Part shown: in pieces, positions 58,842 to 64,000 of the stretch
How the letters are laid out: every line of letters begins with the position of its first letter
Position numbering within the stretch: the stretch's first letter is position 1
Assembly: GCF_001540865.1 (NCBI RefSeq)
Contig: NC_033638.1
Location: 10,183,315-10,247,314 of the forward strand
From: Ananas comosus
Lineage: Eukaryota; Streptophyta; Magnoliopsida; Poales; Bromeliaceae
Direction: 5' to 3'
Length of the DNA: 64,000 bases
Translations under genes and position numbers: made by a program
Notes under the pieces: generated by a model
Seen by the model: only the letters and a program-made list of their open reading frames with translations
What the model was told of the DNA's origin: nothing
The model's database searches: none

Positions 58842-60659
58842 CTTCATAACATAATGAGTGTTTCTCTACAAAACCAAAAAATAAATCCGGCTAAATTACA
58901 CCTATGATACTCAAACTATGAGGTGCATAACATTTTATTTCTCAAACTTTTATTTATTATAATTTTTTATTCAAATATTATAAATTATTATAATAAATTT
59001 TTATAATTTCACTAAATATTGACGTCATTTATTATTATGACATCATCAATCACAACACTATTTTTTATATTAATGATACATTAATATTTACTTAATTAAA
59101 TTAGATTGTGAGATTTAATTACAATAATTAATTTAAAAAATTCAAGCAAAAATTAAAACATCATACAAACCAAAAATATAATTTAGCGGATAATAAATAA
59201 ATACAAAAACTTACCACCCAAATATTGGCCTTAAGTTTTGGTCGTCGCTTCGTATTCTAATATCTTATTTGAATGCACGTTTCACAACGTCACTTAGAGG
59301 AGCATAAAAGTCAAAAGACCAAAAGTCAACTCTCCTTTGTTATACTCACCCAAGTGTTCTCATCTATGCACACATGTTTAATTAAGACCCTCTAGCTATT
59401 TAATTAAGAGTAGTAGGAAGCTTCCCTGAAACGTGTAAACCTCTCCTGTCTTTTTAACTTGTCGAAAAAGAAAGAAAGAAAGAAAGAAAGAACCAAACAA
59501 GGGTCGAATGAATCTACGTGGTCAATCATTATCCACAACAACACCAAGTTATTGAAAAATGTAGTGTAGAGTTGGTCCACACCTACTACTCTTTTAAGAC
59601 TCATTTTACACTGGCCAAGTAGAATAAGGTGTTCGCGCTAACATTTGGGTGGACCTGCTCTAGAACATTCTCATCCTTTCTTTCAATATCTTCGTAGATC
59701 ACATACACGCAGGTCGGATTACAACCTATACTCCATAAGCCTTTTGAGTGTTGTGAAGAATATTTTTGCTATGTGAAGTGGAAGTTTTAATTTAAATTTT
59801 CTCCTTTTCGGATGCAGAGGCATGAATTTGATTGTAGAATCAGTAATATTATGCTCTGAAAAGGAAAATTATTTTTTGCACATGATATATATACATCGAT
59901 CAATACCACTCAGAAGATCGGATTGTTAGATTTAAAATATGAGATGAGATAGAGTACGGAGAGGAAACAGTGCACAAATAAAATATGCAAAGGCACTGCA
60001 CTGGGTGCAATTAATAATTTGACTCTATTTTGTTTCAACAATTTTTCGGTGACTTCTCGAGTACTAAAAAGATCGTGTTTGGTTTTTCAACATCCTCGTC
60101 TTTATCCCCTGATTAAACACCCCGACAATTAAGACCAAGAAGCAGTTTTTTCCACTTCTAGAAAAAGCAGCAACTACCCCAGCTTTTTTTTATCTATATA
60201 TATTTTTAAGATATTATGTAGTTTCACATTTTTTTAATTTAGTACCATATATAATTTAAAGTGTATCAATTTAGTATTCTAGATTTTTTTTTTCTTTTCG
60301 TCAGCCTCTCTGTTAACTTTTTATTAAATTATATATAAAAAAATACAGATATTTCACCTATAATTTATCAAATATTTATTTTAATATCTTTTAGTTTTAC
60401 CTTTATTACTGATTTAATAAAAAAAAATTAGTGAACAAAATAATAAAAAATAAAAAATAAAATAGGGTACGAAAGTATTATACTTTAAATGATATAATAC
60501 TGAAGTAAGAAAGTAAGAAAATATATAAGGGGTGATATTTAAAGTGTTTTTTTTTTTATAAAAAAGACAGCTTCTGATTACGGCGACTCGCGATCGTTCG
60601 CGCTTCCCCTACCCTCCAAAGCAACGAACTCTTTAATCAAACCTTTTATTAGCAGCCAC

Positions 60660-60702
<43 letters not shown>

Positions 60703-60805
60703 TTATAAAAAGGTCCAAAACTTTTTAAGCCAATAGAATATGGGCCCCAGATTCTCTGTCTCAACTCTAAGCAAAGTTGAAGTTTTGCACCCTCCCCAAA
60801 CTCCT
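58842..60805. other. Intergenic region
   Basis: AT-rich. (AAAG)n near 59467-59490 and (AAT)n at about 60660-60700, upstream of the zinc-finger promoter. No gene seen. Confidence 0.6.
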
Positions 60806-60813
60806 TATAAATA
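60806..60813 (+). promoter_or_regulatory. TATA box of the C2H2 gene
   Basis: TATAAATA lies 88 bp upstream of the chosen ATG (60901), a normal TATA-to-start distance for a short leader. Confidence 0.65.
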
Positions 60814-60900
60814 CGCAGCCCCCGTGCCCCCACTCTTTTACTCCTCAATCCAGTTATTATACTCCAACGTATAATTGTTTAGTTGAATACATTAAAAAAA

Positions 60901-61522
60901 ATGAAGAGGCATAGGTTTCCTGATCGGGAAGTAGGCGAGGTGGAGGTGGAGAGCATCAACATGGCCAACATGTTGATGTTCCTCTCGCGGGGCGACGGCG
61001 GTGGCGGTGGCAGCGGCTACGGCGGAGGCGAAACTGATAGTAATTCGCAAAGAGTGTTCGAGTGCAAGACGTGCGGGCGGAGATTCCCGTCGTTCCAGGC
61101 GCTCGGCGGACACATGCGACGGCACCGCGCTGCTGTGGCGGCGGCGGAGGAAGAGGTGGAAGGGTGTGGAAATTTCAGAATTGTTCTGGAANTTCCAGGC
61201 GCTCGGCGGCCACCGCGCCAGCCACAAGAAGCCGAGGCTGTCGGGGGACTCTGCGGAGGCGGCGGAGGCCGCGGTCGCGAAGCCGAGGGTGCATGAGTGC
61301 TCCATTTGTGGGCTCGAGTTCGCTCTGGGCCAGGCGCTCGGCGGACACATGCGACGGCACCGCGCTGCTGTGGCGGCGGCGGAGGAAGAGGTGGAAGGGT
61401 GTGGAAATTTCAGAATTGTTCTGGAAAAGAAACACGAACGCAAAGGAGAAGATGAGAAACGGGGGTCGTGGCTCGACTTGGACCTCAACATGGCGCCTCC
61501 GTTGGTGGATTTCTTTCATTAA
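60901..61522 (+). CDS. Two-finger C2H2 / EAR repressor (ZAT-like), broken by assembly
   Basis: Intronless C1-2i zinc-finger gene. Start ATG 60901: MKRHRFPDREVGEVEVESIN, then MANMLMFLSR (the L-box-like N-terminus). Finger 1 starts CKTCGRRFPSFQALGG. Finger 2 is CSICGLEFALGQALGGHMRR-H, and an EAR motif DLDLNMAPP lies before the stop at 61522. Both fingers carry the plant QALGGH signature. As printed the frame is disrupted: 61095-61191 is an exact 97 bp copy of 61330-61426, an N stands at 61192, and the finger-1 sequence TTCCAGGCGCTCGGCGG (61093-61109) then restarts at 61193. Taking out the 100 bp between the two restarts gives one frame of 173 codons with two normal fingers. Such proteins repress transcription in stress responses. 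Confidence 0.85.
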
Positions 61523-63170
61523 TTTGCTAAAAATTCCTTTTTTTCCCTTTTTTTTTTTCTTCTCTATCATTTTTGATACGGTATTGTACCTGAGCTGAGT
61601 TCTTTTTTTTTTTGTTTAACATCTCCCCACACTTTTAAATTTTTATTTAACATCTCAACATGGGTCGGGTTTGAATTTCGGTAACTACTTATTGGACCCA
61701 GAATCCCAATTTGTTATCAAAATTTTAGATTGTTTTTTTTTTTTTTTTTGTTCATTTGACTCCAGGATAGAGCGGCTTTTCACGTATGTACGTAATCGTG
61801 TCGTGGCACTATTTGAGAGTAATACAATTTTATATTATTATTATTATTTACTGATAACTTGGGATAAGAATGAGATTATATTACAGCTGAGCACGAGAGT
61901 GATCCAATTTTGCTTAATTTATGTCTATTTATTTAAATTGTAATTTTATTATTATTATTATATTTTACTAATACATAGCATAATAAAACACAACTGAGAT
62001 TATTGGTCGGTGCAAGCGAAGATGATATACGGAGCTATTTGATTAGCGTTTTTTTTCCGAGAAAACTCATTGTTCATTAAATTTCGAATGCATATTCAAT
62101 TTTGTTTTAAAGTTTATTATTGTTGTAGAGGGCACAAAGGCTGTAATTCAAAAGAGCAGCTTTATAATCCAAAAGTTAAGTTTTCTAGAATAGAAAAAAG
62201 TTCTCACTTTTATTTGTCAAGCGTTTTGCAAGTTTAGATCAATAAAATTGTTCTAGAAAACAAAGTACATATTAAGCGCCTGTTTAGTGAAGGAACACTT
62301 CTTTGTTTAAGAAATAGAATTTAGACTTCTAAGCAAAATTATGCAACTTGAGATTCATGTACCCCCAAAATTCTTAAAATTCCAATTTTTGATAAAGAAT
62401 GATGTTCCAAACAAGAGAAAGAACTAGAAGAAAAAGGCCCCAAATCACATTAAGCTTTATATAACTGTTTATATACTCCACATTAAGCTCCCATATCCTT
62501 TCCTTTTTTGGTCATTTTTTTGAACTTTGCCTTTTAGGCTTCATTTGGTATTGCGGGGAGATTGCGTTACGTGCGGTGAAAAATGACAGTTTCTCGATGA
62601 AAAAATATCATATTTATTTTCGTACGTAATATTGCGTTTCGCATACCGCGATGAGTCGGTTACGATATATTTTCTGCGGTCCCACCAGAAAACGCAATAA
62701 GCATACCCCTATATGCTTCTGCTTCCTCAGTAAAAACCAAAAAAAAAAAAAGAAGAAAAGTGGGGGTAAACTTATACACCAAGAATAAACAGGCTACAAC
62801 CTCCTCGAGGTATTAACATTGTCAAGCATTCAACAGTGGAGAGAGTTAGCATAAGGCAGCAATAAGAACAAGCACAGAAAACGCCAACAGGATTATGCTG
62901 CCAAAAAAGAAATGTAGTTTTAAAACAAGATAATATTTATTGCCTCGGCAATCGGCATCACATGAAATGTACAGGTATAAACTCTCCAACGACGAAAGAA
63001 ACACCGTCAACAGCAGGTGTTACTCGTACACATTCAAAGCACACACGAGCAAAATATGTGCTCGAAAACAAGTGTGTTTGTTAAAGGGTACGTAAGTGAA
63101 AAAGTCCAAATATAGTCATTGGTTTTATTTCCAGAAAACCAGATTTTTTTTCTCGGAAGAAGAAACTTCA
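61523..63170. other. Spacer between C2H2 gene and 2-OGDH 3' end
   Basis: T-rich 3' flank of the zinc-finger gene with TTA runs (61832-61850, 61945-61960), a repeat copy at 62540-62715, and the probable 3' UTR of the minus-strand dehydrogenase (about 62940-63170). Confidence 0.6.
62540..62715 (+). mobile_element. Copy of the ATTGCGTTACGTGCG repeat family
   Basis: GGGGAGATTGCGTTACGTGC, TTTTCGTACGTAATATTGCG, GATGAGTCGGTTACGATATA, TTTTCTGCGGTCCCACCAG and AATAAGCATACCCCTATA occur in the same order as in the minus-strand copy at 28143-28317. Non-coding, no TIR resolved. Confidence 0.65.
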
Positions 63171-63409
63171 TTAATAAGGACACTTGATCGGCTCGGGCTG
63201 CATCGCCTTCCTCACGAGCCCTGCTTGCTCCTGCTGATGAACAGACAAGAATCCAGTGGCCGTAGCAGCAGAAGGCGCCCTGCCCACATATTTTATGTCC
63301 TCGAAAGAACCACGGCCGAGCGCCCGCATGGCGGTACATAGGCGAGGGGTGATGTAATTGTACGCCCCCATGTTCATCGGCTCTTCTTGGCACCACACAA
63401 TCTCTGCAT
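63171..63409 (-). CDS. 2-oxoglutarate dehydrogenase E1, last exon (partial)
   Basis: The terminal exon begins after a TTCTCTTCCAG acceptor at 63410 and ends at TAA (63171-63173), 79 or so residues. It reads AEIVWCQEEPMNMGAYNYIT, PRLCTAMRALGRGSFEDIKY, VGRAPSAATATGFLSVHQQE and ends PIKCPY. This is the highly conserved C-terminus of mitochondrial 2-oxoglutarate dehydrogenase E1, the thiamine-diphosphate subunit that decarboxylates 2-oxoglutarate in the citric acid cycle. It begins with phase 1 and the preceding exon lies beyond 64000. Confidence 0.92.
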
Positions 63410-64000
63410 CTGGAAGAGAAAAAGGAGAAAAGAAAAAAAAAGGCGGGTCAATCAATTCATCCATACTTCCAAAAAATATTATTTAGCATGTTTGGCTACA
63501 AATCTCTGAAGTGTCTTTAGACCTCAAATAAAGGATTAAATTTTGAATGGAAGAGCAAAAACAGCTTCCTCCTCCATCGAGCTGATATAATAGGACTAAG
63601 ATCAGAATAACATAGACATATTATTCCATCATATACCAAAAGGAAAGCGTAAGGTTCTAATAGGACCTCCTATGTTCTTTTATTAGGATGGGAACACTCC
63701 AATGGTATAATCATTAGTTCATATGATGAAAGTGGCCCACACCATCTCTTGTTAGCATGTTTTTTATTGTAATCTTAATAGTCAAAACGGCTCCAATTTT
63801 CCATAGAACATGAAGATTTATATTTGTTAGGAGAAAAAGCTATAACTAACAAGAAAATTTAGCAAACAATGGCTGCCAAAACTGCACAAAGTTATTTGAT
63901 ATAACAGGCATAGAATGTCAACATTTCTGAAATTTCAGTGTAATGTAGCTTGTTTTGTGCCAGTTGCAAGTGTGCATGTTCCTAGCGTCATTAGTTAAAT
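63410..64000. other. Intron of the dehydrogenase gene
   Basis: AT-rich with no coding signal; interpreted as the last intron of the minus-strand 2-OGDH gene, running off the window. Confidence 0.6.

Noticed and set aside
58323..58847. 174-codon minus-strand frame
   Set aside because: It is antisense translation through two SINE copies and a poly-A tract, not a gene.

Overview
The window is nuclear DNA of a flowering plant. Genes are split by GT..AG introns, spacing is wide and AT-rich, and MITEs, SINEs and a LINE fragment lie between genes. Several products serve the chloroplast or plant signalling (SLOW GREEN 1, an NDH-complex PsbP-like subunit, MKP1, a CrRLK1L receptor kinase). GC-rich first exons followed by AT-richer later exons suggest a monocot, but the species cannot be fixed from sequence alone.

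Layout, left to right: a PF13398-type M50B-like membrane peptidase (minus, last exon off the left edge); SLOW GREEN 1-like chloroplast TPR protein (minus, one exon); a degenerate LINE 3' end; a 79-residue protein of the plant-only TIGR01589/A_thal_3526 family (minus) with a G-box-rich promoter; a repeat-rich gap; MAPK phosphatase MKP1 (plus, two exons); an unrecognised Arg/Gly-rich protein (minus); a UTR5-like UDP-galactose/glucose transporter (minus, 11 exons resolved); a 6 kb MITE/SINE-rich gap; an ABCB20/ABCB6-like ABC transporter (plus, 11 exons, 1407 aa); PNSL1 (minus); a NOSIP/CSU1-like RING protein (minus); two tandem 2 kb copies of one segment, each followed by a single N; a CrRLK1L receptor kinase cut at its 5' end by an N; a tiny conserved membrane protein (plus, 53 aa); a long gap with two SINEs; a two-finger C2H2/EAR repressor broken by an apparent assembly duplication; and the last exon of 2-oxoglutarate dehydrogenase E1 (minus, continues off the right edge).

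No operon-like cooperation is expected. The genes look like independent housekeeping, plastid and signalling loci. The most informative non-genic signals are a SINE family (four copies) whose 3' tail matches the 3' end of the LINE fragment in the same window, several MITE families, and six single-N positions, at least three of which mark assembly joins that distort gene structures.
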